Assembly: GCA_024233115.1 (NCBI GenBank)
Contig: JACKQB010000005.1
Coordinates: forward strand, 124,001 to 188,000
Source of the DNA: Akkermansiaceae bacterium
GTDB lineage: Bacteria > Verrucomicrobiota > Verrucomicrobiia > Verrucomicrobiales > Akkermansiaceae
DNA: 64,000 bases
Direction: 5' to 3'
Under the pieces are notes generated by a model. It was not told the origin of the DNA. It saw only the letters and a list, made by a program, of their open reading frames with translations, and made no database searches. The first letter of the stretch is position 1. Every line of letters begins with the position of its first letter. The position numbers were made by a program, and so were the translations under genes. This document shows, piece by piece, positions 53,129 through 62,408 of the stretch.

Positions 53129-53566
53129 ATGAATATGAAAAAGTACCAAGGAATTAAAACAGAACTGTTAAGCGTTATTACACGGCCTGCAAATACAAAA
53201 ATCTATGTAATTAAGGTGATGATTATGTTGTTGATGCTCTGCTCAAACAGTTCAGCGGCAACATTCATTGTAATGTGGGGAAATAGAGCTAATGATGGCA
53301 CCAAAGTTTTTAACGAATACAAATTAATAGACGCAGTTAGCCACAAAAGTGCATTGGCTGCGGCTAGGATTCATCGGAATTCAGAATTTATAAAGGCGCA
53401 TCAAATGCATGCAGATTACCCTACTGTTTTTATTCTTAGGGATAGGAGAGGTAGTTACTGTCTTCAACCTGTTTGGAGAGAAGAGAGCAGTAAGGGCATC
53501 AACGGCAGGAGAGATGGATTCAAGAAGAGCAAATATTTTACTTATATAGCAACCGTAAGATACTAA
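53129..53566 (+). CDS. AT-rich orphan gene, possibly exported
   Basis: A 145-aa protein in strikingly AT-rich DNA. A hydrophobic stretch at about residues 31-43 (MIMLLMLCSNSSAA) followed by TFIVMWGNRANDG looks like a signal peptide, so the true start may be the ATG at 53219; ATGs at 53129 and 53135 are alternatives. The mature part has KSALAAARIHRNSEFIKAH and PTVFILRDRRGSYCLQP. I do not recognise it. A terminator follows 33 bp after the stop. Base composition unlike the neighbours suggests transfer. Confidence 0.55.
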   Translation: MNMKKYQGIKTELLSVITRPANTKIYVIKVMIMLLMLCSNSSAATFIVMWGNRANDGTKVFNEYKLIDAVSHKSALAAARIHRNSEFIKAHQMHADYPTVFILRDRRGSYCLQPVWREESSKGINGRRDGFKKSKYFTYIATVRY

Positions 53567-53598
53567 TATAAAAAAGGAGTTAATAACAGACTGTCGAT

Positions 53599-53623
53599 AA
53601 ACCCCGTCAATTTGGCGGGGTTT
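53599..53623 (+). terminator. Rho-independent-like hairpin
   Basis: AAACCCCG (53599-53606) pairs with CGGGGTTT (53616-53623) around a 9-nt loop, after the orphan gene that stops at 53566. The T-run is short. It can also serve the minus-strand gene ending at 53660. Confidence 0.65.
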
Positions 53624-53659
53624 ATAGGTTAAAATAGAGGATTACACAAATTGATCCGC

Positions 53660-54457
53660 TCAATTGCGGCGATGGCTGAAGAGGGTGAGGAAAGCTAGGG
53701 TGAGGAGGGTGGTTGAGCTGGGCTCGGGGACTAAGTTGAGGGTGAGTCTGGGGGCTTGAGCTGCGGTGAGGTTGTAGGTGTTGGCGAAGACGGCACCTTT
53801 GATGGTGGCTCCTTCCGGTTCGATGGTGGTGGGGTAGTCGTGAGCTCCGATGTGAGTGATGAATCTGAGGGTGGAGCCTCCTGCTGTGACGGTGTTGCGC
53901 AGGTAGTCGAGGCCCGTGGTGTTAAATACAAAATCGATGGTGGTACCCAGGTCGCTGCTGAGGACTGTGGCTTCTGCTACGATAGGGAGGTCGTCGTAGC
54001 TAGGTGGGTAGCTGTCGGGGTAAGAGACTTGCGCGCTATCCGGATTATAGCTGGTCTGGCGGAGGTGTATGAGCTGCGTGCTGGCTGTAGTGGCGCTATC
54101 GGTGAGTCCGTTGTTGGGAAGATAGAGCTGGAACGTGGCTGTGGTGATGGTGGAAGGTATGGTAGCTGTGCTGAATTCAAAGTATCCGTGCTCGTTGGTA
54201 GCTTTGGAGTTAAAAACAAAACCTCCCAGCGGACCTGTGCTAACAAGTGAGCGTGAGTGGACACCAGTGGTGTGTTGGTTGGCTTGGTAGGAGACAGAAC
54301 CACTGAGCTGATTAGGCTGCGAGTTTATAGGGATGCTCTCGTTGACGATCGTGACTTGTCCGTATCGGGTGGTGGTGACGGTGGTGGCTGCCTGGGTGAC
54401 GAGAGCGCTTAAGAGTAAGAAATTTAGCGGGAATAGAATGGAAATGATATGATTCAT
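53660..54457 (-). CDS. PEP-CTERM-like exported protein, divergent tail
   Basis: A 265-aa exported protein. The signal peptide (MNHIISILFPLNFLLLSALVTQAA) precedes a Thr/Ser-rich beta domain (TTRYGQVTIVNESIPINSQP, GYFEFSTATIPSTITTATFQL) similar to DNRLRE-type or CBM-like domains of surface proteins. The tail is LVPEPSSTTLLTLAFLTL followed by SHRRN, so the PEP motif is intact but the helix and basic end differ from the LALILRRRK type seen in the other genes here. The ATG at 54457 opens the signal peptide. Different base use (TA-rich third positions) suggests a separate origin. Confidence 0.8.
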   Translation of the reverse strand: MNHIISILFPLNFLLLSALVTQAATTVTTTRYGQVTIVNESIPINSQPNQLSGSVSYQANQHTTGVHSRSLVSTGPLGGFVFNSKATNEHGYFEFSTATIPSTITTATFQLYLPNNGLTDSATTASTQLIHLRQTSYNPDSAQVSYPDSYPPSYDDLPIVAEATVLSSDLGTTIDFVFNTTGLDYLRNTVTAGGSTLRFITHIGAHDYPTTIEPEGATIKGAVFANTYNLTAAQAPRLTLNLVPEPSSTTLLTLAFLTLFSHRRN

Positions 54458-55141
54458 TGAAAATGAGTGCAGAATGTTATATGGGTATATTGGCAGAATG
54501 GTAGGTTGATTCAGAGTCTCGATCAAGGCTAAAGCCCGGCGGTGAGGTAGAGAGAGGAAAATGGCTTCAGTGAGTTGGCAGAAAATCTCAAATAACAGGT
54601 CACATATTGCGGATGAAGGGCATCAGTTTGCTATAGAGCGGAACTTGTCGTCTAGGTAGTTGCGGACGAGGTTTTCGAGTGGTCCGTGTTCTGCGCGCTT
54701 GAGGACCTGGACGCAGACGTCTCTTTATCACCCCATAAAAAACAACTCCTGTAAGACAGATCATATAAAGCATATAAAGGGGCAGGCCTTTTATAAAGAA
54801 ACACTTGATCCCTTCTCTTGACCCCTTCTGCCTTCTGCTAGAGGGGTTTCCCAGCAGGGTATGAATAAAAGCCGACAGCTCCGTCTGAGATCCCGTCAGG
54901 TATGCGACGATCTCATTGTCCTTGCTGCTGCTGGAAAGCCAGCACATCTCTAATGAAACACGGCAGGATACCGGAAAAGGTAAACAGAAAATCACGCAAA
55001 TTGGCAATTATCTCGTTTTGTGTGCTTAGTGTGTTGATTATTCGCAGAAAAATAAAGAGGTTCGCAGGAAAACAAGAGGGATAATAATTGTTAACGTTTG
55101 CGGCATTAGTCGGATACATAGTTTGAGAGCATAGAACGAGC
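54458..55141. other. Intergenic region with an 80-bp duplicated segment
   Basis: No convincing gene in 684 bp. It contains the 80-bp segment 54682-54761, which recurs at 62329-62408, and an AT-rich stretch before the sigma factor gene (about 54980-55141) that should hold its promoter. Confidence 0.5.
54682..54761. repeat. 80-bp duplicated segment, copy A
   Basis: Matches 62329-62408 at 77 of 80 positions. The copy includes the A-run and one arm (AACTCCTG) of the terminator at 62384-62423 but not the other arm, so it is a fragment. On the minus strand one frame reads DVCVQVLKRAEHGPLENLV, possibly part of a lost gene. Confidence 0.85.
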
Positions 55142-55678
55142 ATGTCTGAATTGAACCAAACCGCGGATTTTATCAAACTGTTGACCAGTCACCAGTTGGC
55201 GTTGCGAGGGTTCATCATTTCCATGCTGCCTGGCAGCCAAGACGTCAATGATGTGCTGCAGGACACCAACGTCGTTCTCTGGGAAAAAATGAAGAGTTTC
55301 AAGCCTGGGACTAATTTTCAAGCTTGGTCTTTCGCCATCGCGCGCAACAAGGTAATGCAATACTGGGGTCATCAACGCAAGCTCCATAGACTGGTTCTTG
55401 GGGAGGAGACACTGCTAGCAGTAGCTGAGGCGAAGCAAGCTGCACCGCCCGAAACCATCGAGCGAAAGCTCACCGCACTGGGTAAATGCCTGGAACGGCT
55501 CAGCCCGTCTGAGCGCGACTTGGTGGACGCTCGCTACCGCAGGGGATCCAGTCTTGAAAAATACTCGGATGAGGCTGGGCGGAGTGCCGCCTCCTTGCGC
55601 GTGACACTCTACCGAGTGCGAAACAAGCTCAGGCAGTGCATCGAGAAGACCCTTGTCTGGGAAGGAGGCAGGGCATGA
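55142..55678 (+). CDS. ECF sigma factor (Rhodopirellula/Verrucomicrobium type)
   Basis: A 178-aa extracytoplasmic-function sigma factor. Region 2 is visible as LRGFIISMLPGSQDVNDVLQ and NVVLWEKMKSFKPGTNFQAW with SFAIARNKVMQYW; region 4 as LERLSPSERDLVDARYRRGS and SAASLRVTLYRVRNKLRQCI. It lacks other domains. The gene overlaps by 4 bp (ATGA) the FecR/LamG gene, whose product should act as its membrane anti-sigma partner. Together they probably switch on surface module 2 in response to an external signal. Confidence 0.93.
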   Translation: MSELNQTADFIKLLTSHQLALRGFIISMLPGSQDVNDVLQDTNVVLWEKMKSFKPGTNFQAWSFAIARNKVMQYWGHQRKLHRLVLGEETLLAVAEAKQAAPPETIERKLTALGKCLERLSPSERDLVDARYRRGSSLEKYSDEAGRSAASLRVTLYRVRNKLRQCIEKTLVWEGGRA

Positions 55679-57240
55679 ATCCAGACCAATTGGACGAAAT
55701 GATCCAGGATCTGCTCGGCGGCGTGATTTCGCAGGAAAAGCTCGAGATTCTCGAACATGAGCTGACATCCAACTCTCTGGCGATGGCGCGTTATTTGGAA
55801 CACACCGATCTAGAGAATGCCCTTTGCTCCCATGCTGAAATTAATAGCTACAGCAAAATTCCGGTTGTGCCGATTGAGCGCATCAGGCACCGCCAAAGGC
55901 AAAAAACGTTCAAAATAGCGGTGCTGGCCGCCGCGGCGTCGGTGATTTTTCTACTCATCGCAATGCGCCTGTTCCAGGTTACGGAGCGGGTTCCGGTGCT
56001 GGCCTTCGAGGTAGCTCCCGGCACTCAGTATGAACTGGTGCATGAAGGCAGTGGCAAACCTCCCGAAGAAAACGTAATGGAAAGTGGCTCCAGAGTGCGC
56101 GTGTTGCAGGGAACAATGGAGCTGAAGTTCACATCGGGCGTCCGAGCAATCGTGTCGGCACCAGCGGATATAACCCTGCACGATGATGACTTCTTATTTA
56201 TCAGCGAGGGAATGGCATGGTTTCAGGTGCCACCCCAAGCCGTCGGCTTTACCGTCAAGACGAGAGATTTTACCGTGGTCGATCTGGGAACAGAATTTGG
56301 TGTCTGTGCCAGCCCTAGTAACCACGATGCAGTCCATGTATTCAAGGGTAAGGTGCAGGTGTCTGCACTCAAGCTCAGGCAAGAGTCCATGGTGCTGAGT
56401 GCCGGGCAGTCCCGCCGCATTGACCACATCGGCAGACTGGTGGACATCCCAGTGGCGAAGGGCTTGTTCCTAACATCACTCCCTGAAGGCCTGCTGTTCA
56501 TGCACTGGAGCTTTGATCGTGCGGTGGAGGGTGCGTTTCTTGCCGCTGGTAACCACCCACTTCTCGAGCGCGGCACAGCCCGTCCTGAGACAGTGGACGC
56601 CGAGTCCCTGCTGACTAGTGGTCGGTATGGCAAAGCACTTCAATTTACCGGAGCGACAGGCGAAGGGGTGTTAACACGCTGGGCGGGGATTTCAGGAACC
56701 CGACCGCGCACTGTGGCCTGCTGGATCAAGGTGGATCAAGAGGCCGAATATCAGGAAACGGACAACCTCGTTAGTTGGGGGTTAAACAAGCCGGGCTTCC
56801 CTGGTTGGCACGGCAAGTGGAAGCTGACTTTGTCCGATAGATTAGTGCACTCATCTGGTTACGATGGCAGGCGCACAGCAATAAAGGATGTCGTTGATGG
56901 CGACTGGCATCATGTGGCGTGTACGTATGCCGTCAACGCCAATGGAGAACCCGATGTTAAAATTTTCATCGATGGCGAGGCCGTGCCTAACCAGTGGCAG
57001 CCGGAACTCGAAAGCGGGATCCGGACTTCGGAGACGATCGTTGACTACCCGCTATCAGACCCAGTCATTTTCGGAGCTGACTTGTTCACTCCTGGCTACG
57101 GACACCTGTATCGTTTCCGCGGTTTGTTAGACGAAGTTTATATTTTTGAAGGCGTCTTGGACGCACCGACGATCCGCCGTCTCTCCACCGAGAACCAATA
57201 TCAACCAAGCCATCAGCCCCAAACCCTCTTGAGTGAGTGA
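55675..57240 (+). CDS. FecR-like anti-sigma protein with LamG-like domain
   Basis: A 521-aa membrane protein. The cytoplasmic N-terminus (MNPDQLDEMIQDLLGGV) would hold the sigma factor. A single helix follows (IAVLAAAASVIFLLIAMRLF, about residues 79-98), then a FecR domain (SGSRVRVLQGTMELKFTSGV, FTVKTRDFTVVDLGTEFGV, AVHVFKGKVQVSAL). A C-terminal LamG/concanavalin-like domain (FMHWSFDRAVEGAFL, DGDWHHVACTYAVNANGEPD, GLLDEVYIFEGVL) may bind sugars or surface polymer. ATG at 55675 overlaps the sigma factor stop. It presumably senses an outer ligand and controls the sigma factor. Confidence 0.92.
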   Translation: MNPDQLDEMIQDLLGGVISQEKLEILEHELTSNSLAMARYLEHTDLENALCSHAEINSYSKIPVVPIERIRHRQRQKTFKIAVLAAAASVIFLLIAMRLFQVTERVPVLAFEVAPGTQYELVHEGSGKPPEENVMESGSRVRVLQGTMELKFTSGVRAIVSAPADITLHDDDFLFISEGMAWFQVPPQAVGFTVKTRDFTVVDLGTEFGVCASPSNHDAVHVFKGKVQVSALKLRQESMVLSAGQSRRIDHIGRLVDIPVAKGLFLTSLPEGLLFMHWSFDRAVEGAFLAAGNHPLLERGTARPETVDAESLLTSGRYGKALQFTGATGEGVLTRWAGISGTRPRTVACWIKVDQEAEYQETDNLVSWGLNKPGFPGWHGKWKLTLSDRLVHSSGYDGRRTAIKDVVDGDWHHVACTYAVNANGEPDVKIFIDGEAVPNQWQPELESGIRTSETIVDYPLSDPVIFGADLFTPGYGHLYRFRGLLDEVYIFEGVLDAPTIRRLSTENQYQPSHQPQTLLSE

Positions 57241-57292
57241 AAGCTCATTCGCCTTAAAAGAAACAAAAAAAAAGAAAACAACCAAAAACAAC

Positions 57293-57949
57293 ATGAAACT
57301 CAAATACACAATGCTCGCAGCCTCATTCATCGGCATGGCCGGGGCTAACGCCGCTCTCGTGACTCTCCTCGACGAGGAGTTTACAGGTGGTGTCGGTCCC
57401 ACCAACACCGCAACGGCAACATGGACACAAACCGATCCCGCAGGCTTTGAAGTTTACGACAACGGCGGATTTAGTGTCCGGGGTATTAACACCAACGTCC
57501 CTTCCTCTCCACTGGGAGGGCTTGAAGTGCTGGCAAATGCCACATCCAACACCATCACGATTTCCATCACCCTACCGTCACTCCTCGATCACACCGTTGA
57601 CGGAGTCTTTACGTTCCTGGGAGGCCAGCGCATCGGGGGTGGTGGTTCCGGCGGATTTGAGGGTGATCTGGAAATTGTCAACATCACGGATGCACGGACC
57701 CTTCGCGCGAACGCGGCCGTCAACAAACCTAACTACGCCATGGCCGCGAATTCCATCAACCTTGACTTCCTTGCCGCCGATGCGGGCGACACGCTTGAAC
57801 TCCGTTTCAAAGAAAGCGGTGGCGCCTCCGACCGCGGTCTGCAACTGGCGGATCTTAAGCTCGATGTGACCACGGTGGTTCCCGAGCCATCCTCCGCCGC
57901 CCTGCTCGGCCTTGGAGGCATTGCGCTGATCCTGCGTCGCCGCAAGTAA
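57293..57949 (+). CDS. PEP-CTERM sorting-domain protein of surface module 2
   Basis: A 218-aa exported protein. The signal peptide (MKLKYTMLAASFIGMAGANA) leads to a beta-sandwich-like domain (VTLLDEEFTGGVGPTNT, GVFTFLGGQRIGGGGSGGFE) and the tail VPEPSSAALLGLGGI, helix, RRRK. It has the same place as the gene at 37074 in module 1 and shares the leader AAAAACAACATGAAA. The frame continues upstream to a GTG at 57233 but the ATG at 57293 starts the signal peptide. An 11-bp stem-loop separates it from the next gene. Confidence 0.92.
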   Translation: MKLKYTMLAASFIGMAGANAALVTLLDEEFTGGVGPTNTATATWTQTDPAGFEVYDNGGFSVRGINTNVPSSPLGGLEVLANATSNTITISITLPSLLDHTVDGVFTFLGGQRIGGGGSGGFEGDLEIVNITDARTLRANAAVNKPNYAMAANSINLDFLAADAGDTLELRFKESGGASDRGLQLADLKLDVTTVVPEPSSAALLGLGGIALILRRRK

Positions 57950-57964
57950 CGGCTGTCTAGTCTC

Positions 57965-58005
57965 AAGAGCCTCCGGTTCTTGCCTGCTGGCGAGCGGAGG
58001 CTCTT
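57965..58005 (+). terminator. Intercistronic stem-loop, no T-run
   Basis: AAGAGCCTCCG (57965-57975) pairs perfectly with CGGAGGCTCTT (57995-58005) around a 19-nt loop. It lies between the PEP-CTERM and giant prepilin-like genes, as in module 1. It may reduce or tune read-through. Confidence 0.6.
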
Positions 58006-58040
58006 ATGACGATCCGCAAACCTATTTAATAAATCACACC

Positions 58041-61000
58041 ATGCAGGCTCGCTATCAAATCCACCCGCTCGTTTCGCCCGGAAATGGATCTCGGCGCGGC
58101 TTTGCTTTGATTGCGACAATCTCCGTCATGGTTCTGCTGGTGATGGTGGCGCTGGCGATGCTTTCACTGAGCGCGCTGGAGCTGCGATCCGCATCCCGGG
58201 GGCAGGCTATGGCTGACGCCCGGGCGAACGCGCGCATGAGTCTGATGTTGGCGATCGGAGAGCTACAAAAATACACGGGCGACGATCGCCGTGTGACCGT
58301 GCCGGCTACCCAATGGGATCAACAGCCTAATACTGAGGTCGTGGATGGCGTCAAGCACCCTCATCTAATCGCGGCATACAGCAGCCGCTCGCTGGAGGAT
58401 GAGTTACAAAACATCTTACCAAGCAATTATTATGACCGCGGCACCCATTTTCTAACCTGGCTGGCATCCCAGCAAACCCAGCAACAACTAGAGTCGGAAA
58501 ACTTTGCCCGCAGCGGCAGTTTCACCGATGAGGTGGTGCTCGGTGCACCTGCTACCGCAAGCACCCCCGCCGTGACGGCTGGCAGGATCGGCGTTAAAGA
58601 CGGCAACCGCATTTCTGGGAAGTATGCCTGGGCAGTGGCCTCGGACGAAAGCCTGCGCGGGCGGCTGCCGCAATGGCCGGTCTCCAAGAGGCGGACGGAT
58701 CTTGCCTCTGTGATGACGCAGTCCGGGCTGCCTGGCAATGATGGCCACCGCATCATTGGCGACCTTAAAAACCTCGATGCCGATGCCGCTGAAACCCAAG
58801 CTTACATAAGCAGCGGCCAGCTCCCCTTGGTGGTGGCGGTGGACAGTGAGGGCCAGTTGGCGCACCAGCTGACGCCTTATTCGCTTTCCTTACTCACCGA
58901 TACCAAGCGCGGTGGATTCCGCAACTGCCTCAATATGCTGTTAGGTAGGCAGGAACTTCCCGCCCGGTTTCGGCGCATGGAGTCCTTTACCCCTCGCTGG
59001 GGCGGACCGCGCATGCTCAACGGCATGAAAATGAGCGATAGAGCACTCACTGGTATGGTCGGTGACTACGATACCCTGCCGCTGGCTTTACTGGGAAGCT
59101 ATTACGCCAGCGCGAAGGCCGGTAGTGCAAGCCGTGTGGTGACACCGAACTCCAATGACGCCAGCAGTGTGGTCATCAAATCCAGGCGGCCACAGCAGCA
59201 AATTATTGAACTGACGCGTGACATCCAAGCGGACCGCTACTGGCGCGGTTACGGGCACAGTTTGAGAATCGCACCTGTGGTGCCCCGTACCCGTGACATT
59301 GTCTGGGCGATGAGCAAGAAAGTGGGCGACACGGAATACGAGCTGGTGTTCCTCAGCTTCCCAGTGGTCACCGTGTGGAATCCTTACAACGTGGATGTTC
59401 AGTTTGACAATGCCTGGATGAATAACCGCGGGCATGTGGCGGAAGCGATGGTGCTGACGGGAGCCACTACGCGAATCGTCAGCCTCGGCGGCGTGGTGAA
59501 CCCTAAAATCGGCCAGTGGGCAGGCGAACCCCAGGTGCTTCTCGGACCGGGGGAAACGCGGGTGTTTTTCCCGAATTTCATGACCGGGTCGACGGGAGAC
59601 GCCAAGATGCACAGCAAGTGGCCGGCCAACTTCAACCTCCTCACCCGCTACACCTCGAACTCCTCCACCGGCATCAAGGGCTCCGCGACCACGCGGGTGC
59701 AGATCGGTGTCAGGCCCTCCTCCAGGGACCAATCGGGAGGCTACGGTGTTTCCCACTACAGTGACGGCTGGTTCGGCGGCAACACCGGTGTCTGGCAGGG
59801 CACCAAATTCCACAACTGGAACTTCAACCTCATCAAATACGTCAGCGACGGAGTGCTTCCGGGTAACGACAATGCGCTCAGCATGACACTGGGCGACTTG
59901 CTGAACCGCCCCGTGCCGGTGGCCATTGTGAACTTCAGCCTGAAGGCGATGGACCAGAAGCAGACAGGCATGCCGTTTCTCTTCGATGCGCCTCATCGCA
60001 TGAACCTGACGCCGCATTACCCTTCTGCAAATAAGGACATCAAAGCGGGGCGCGAGGCCTCGCCGATGGAAGTGGACGTCATCCCGCTGCGTGGCGACAC
60101 CGATCTGGCGAGGCATATGAACACCATGGAGGACGATGGCGTGGTGCGTGATTTTCTGGGCTACAGCTACACGCCCACCCGCGGATCCACCCACCTGACG
60201 ATGTGTGAGCTGCCGCTGGTGCCGCTGCACTCGCTGGGCCAGCTCCAGCACCTGCCGCTGCAGGATGAGCAGTGGGGGCACGATCAGATTGTGCCCAATT
60301 CTCCGACCTGGGCTTTTGGCATCGGAAACTCCTGGGCGCACCCGTGGCTCAAAGCGGCTCCCCTACTGGAAGAACGCCGAGTCGCCCTGATGGCCAAGGC
60401 TGGGAACACACCTGAAGAAAAAACCATCCCCGTCATCGACCGCTTATGGGTGGCGAATTCCCTGCTTTTTGACAGTTACTACTTCACCACCATGGCAGCC
60501 CAAGACAATAGCTGGTATCAAGCCGCCGGCACCAGCCGCTCTCTAGCTACCGTGATGGCCGATTTTCTCGCTGGTGACCAATCCTTGCCACACCAGCGGC
60601 TTATCCCCCTGCATGGTGGGAAAACCGATGCCGAACTCGCCGATGAATTGTTAGACGGCGATGAGCCCTCGGAAGACGCCTACCGCCTGATTGCGTCTCA
60701 CCTGGCGCTGGTGGGCGGATTCAACATCAACTCCACCTCGGTGACAGCGTGGAAGATGCTGCTGGCAGCCAACTTTAAAAAACAAATGCCGGAGCATCCG
60801 CAAGATCTCGCGAAACCCGTCAAGGTGGGAAAAACATCGGACCTTCACGTGATCTCGCGTTTTACGGTGCCGACCGGGAATTCCATCGACCGCAGCGGCG
60901 ACCCCTACACGGACGGCTTCAGCGGCTATCGCGAGGTCACGTCAGGGCAGATTGAGCAACTCGCCGGGTCGGTGGTGAGGCAGGTCAAGGAGCGCGGCCC

Positions 61001-61487
61001 GTTTCGCTCCCTCTCCGAGTTTGTCAACCGCAGGCGCACGAACGCGGCGGACGGCATGAACCTTGCCGGCGTCCTGCAAGCCGCTTTAGAGGACCCGGAA
61101 GTGACCATCAACAGCATCTACGACAATGAGAACTTCTCGCCCTCGGATTTTCCATCCGTCACGTTTCCCAATCCCGATGCCGTGTCCGGCTCCAGGGCCA
61201 GGGGGATGCCGGGTTTTGTCTCGCAAGCGGACGTGTTGACCCCGATCGCGCCGGTTATTACAGCCCGTGGCGACACCTTTGTGCTGCGCGCCTACGGAGA
61301 ATCTCTTGATGCCAGCGGCAAGGTAGCGGCCCGCGCCTGGTGTGAGGCGGTGGTGCAGCGCTCGCCCGAATTCATCGACCCCGCCGATGAGCCTGCAACC
61401 GCCATTGGCGACCTGACGTCCGGGGTGAACGAAAAGTTTGGACGCCGCTACAAAATCGTGTCGTTCCGCTGGGTGGACAAATCCTAA
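58041..61487 (+). CDS. Giant prepilin-like protein of surface module 2
   Basis: A 1148-aa paralogue of the protein at 38265. The prepilin-like start has a basic leader to G20, then F21-A-L-I-A-T-I-S-V-M-V and a hydrophobic helix ending LSALE. Shared features include ANARMSLMLAIGELQK, FNINSTSVTAWKMLLA, VRQVKERGPFRSLSEFVNRR and the C-terminal FVLRAYGESLDASGKV with GRRYKIVSFRW. The bulk of the protein is a large exported region without known domain. The ATG at 58041 gives a 20-residue leader. A secreted protein gene follows 14 bp later. It could form or cap a filament with prepilin processing done by enzymes elsewhere. Confidence 0.87.
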   Translation: MQARYQIHPLVSPGNGSRRGFALIATISVMVLLVMVALAMLSLSALELRSASRGQAMADARANARMSLMLAIGELQKYTGDDRRVTVPATQWDQQPNTEVVDGVKHPHLIAAYSSRSLEDELQNILPSNYYDRGTHFLTWLASQQTQQQLESENFARSGSFTDEVVLGAPATASTPAVTAGRIGVKDGNRISGKYAWAVASDESLRGRLPQWPVSKRRTDLASVMTQSGLPGNDGHRIIGDLKNLDADAAETQAYISSGQLPLVVAVDSEGQLAHQLTPYSLSLLTDTKRGGFRNCLNMLLGRQELPARFRRMESFTPRWGGPRMLNGMKMSDRALTGMVGDYDTLPLALLGSYYASAKAGSASRVVTPNSNDASSVVIKSRRPQQQIIELTRDIQADRYWRGYGHSLRIAPVVPRTRDIVWAMSKKVGDTEYELVFLSFPVVTVWNPYNVDVQFDNAWMNNRGHVAEAMVLTGATTRIVSLGGVVNPKIGQWAGEPQVLLGPGETRVFFPNFMTGSTGDAKMHSKWPANFNLLTRYTSNSSTGIKGSATTRVQIGVRPSSRDQSGGYGVSHYSDGWFGGNTGVWQGTKFHNWNFNLIKYVSDGVLPGNDNALSMTLGDLLNRPVPVAIVNFSLKAMDQKQTGMPFLFDAPHRMNLTPHYPSANKDIKAGREASPMEVDVIPLRGDTDLARHMNTMEDDGVVRDFLGYSYTPTRGSTHLTMCELPLVPLHSLGQLQHLPLQDEQWGHDQIVPNSPTWAFGIGNSWAHPWLKAAPLLEERRVALMAKAGNTPEEKTIPVIDRLWVANSLLFDSYYFTTMAAQDNSWYQAAGTSRSLATVMADFLAGDQSLPHQRLIPLHGGKTDAELADELLDGDEPSEDAYRLIASHLALVGGFNINSTSVTAWKMLLAANFKKQMPEHPQDLAKPVKVGKTSDLHVISRFTVPTGNSIDRSGDPYTDGFSGYREVTSGQIEQLAGSVVRQVKERGPFRSLSEFVNRRRTNAADGMNLAGVLQAALEDPEVTINSIYDNENFSPSDFPSVTFPNPDAVSGSRARGMPGFVSQADVLTPIAPVITARGDTFVLRAYGESLDASGKVAARAWCEAVVQRSPEFIDPADEPATAIGDLTSGVNEKFGRRYKIVSFRWVDKS

Positions 61488-61501
61488 CTCTCCGAAATGT
61501 A

Positions 61502-62209
61502 ATGCGTTTCCAACCCTTCCAGCTATTGATTGCTTTTGCACTGATCCTGGGCGCGCAGACCCAGGGGCAAAGCCCGGCAAAGCCCGGCAACGCGCGGGTG
61601 CGTTTCGTCTCCCTCGCCAGGATGCCGCTAAAAGAATACAGCATCCTCCAGGGAAAAGATAAAACGGCAGTAAAAACAGCGGTAAGCATCTCGGACTGGA
61701 ACATTTCCCCGCCGGTAAGGCTTGCCACTGACATTCCATGCAAGCTGCCCAACGAGTCGGGAGAGGGCAACCTCGCGAGCTTCCGCCTGCTTCCCGGGCC
61801 GAGGGAGCAGCTCGTGGTGCTCACGCCAGCGGCGAAGGACGCGGCAGGTGAGTACACCGTCACCGTACTCGATATTTCGCCCGCTAAGTTTATGGGGGGC
61901 GAACGTTATGCCATCAACCTGTCTTTACTGCCGGTGGTCGTCCGCTTTGGCGACACAAACACTAGGATCGAGTCGGGTGCCATCGGCAAAATCAAGACCC
62001 CCCGGGGCAAGGACGGTGACTTTTTACCGGTACACGCCGCATTCTACAACGACAAACGAAGCAAGCTGTTTATGAGTTCCCGCTGGGTGCGTGACAGCCG
62101 TGCCCGAACGCTGCTTTTTATTTACCCGGACGCCGATAAGAAATCGCTCTCGTGGCATGGGCTGGAGGTGCCTCCGTTAGCCGAGAAGGAGGATGTCCCG
62201 GAGCCATGA
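61502..62209 (+). CDS. Secreted protein of surface module 2
   Basis: A 235-aa exported protein with signal peptide MRFQPFQLLIAFALILGAQT. The mature region is beta-rich (RVRFVSLARMPLKEYSILQG, YAINLSLLPVVVRFGDTN, ARTLLFIYPDADKKSLSWHG). It matches the position and length of the protein at 41633. It ends EKEDVPEP followed by the stop codon, so a PEP-CTERM-like start of a tail (VPEP) is cut off at the end. I do not recognise the family. Confidence 0.8.
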   Translation: MRFQPFQLLIAFALILGAQTQGQSPAKPGNARVRFVSLARMPLKEYSILQGKDKTAVKTAVSISDWNISPPVRLATDIPCKLPNESGEGNLASFRLLPGPREQLVVLTPAAKDAAGEYTVTVLDISPAKFMGGERYAINLSLLPVVVRFGDTNTRIESGAIGKIKTPRGKDGDFLPVHAAFYNDKRSKLFMSSRWVRDSRARTLLFIYPDADKKSLSWHGLEVPPLAEKEDVPEP

Positions 62210-62328
62210 GTTTCTCTTGCATTCCTTCGGAAGAATTACACGACACGGAAAAATAGTTTTGTGGCGGCAGCTCTCAGCCGTCAAGCCATGCGTTAAGTTC
62301 GGGTCGGGCGACCAGAGGTCTCCGCCAC

Positions 62329-62408
62329 GTCCGTGTTCTGCGCGCTTGATGACCTGGACGCAGACGTCTCCTTATCACCCCATAAAAAACAACTCCTGCA
62401 AGACAGAT
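62329..62408. repeat. 80-bp duplicated segment, copy B
   Basis: Matches 54682-54761 at 77 of 80 positions. Here it includes one arm and the A-run of the terminator that serves the minus-strand gene ending at 62467, so this is likely the source copy. Confidence 0.85.

Noticed and set aside
54600..55007. 135-codon minus-strand frame upstream of the sigma factor
   Set aside because: It runs through the duplicated 80-bp segment and low-complexity Arg-rich sequence; no family resemblance.
59088..60341. 417-codon minus-strand frame opposite the second giant prepilin-like gene
   Set aside because: The plus-strand gene has a clear paralogue at 38265; the antisense product is His/Arg/Val-rich noise.
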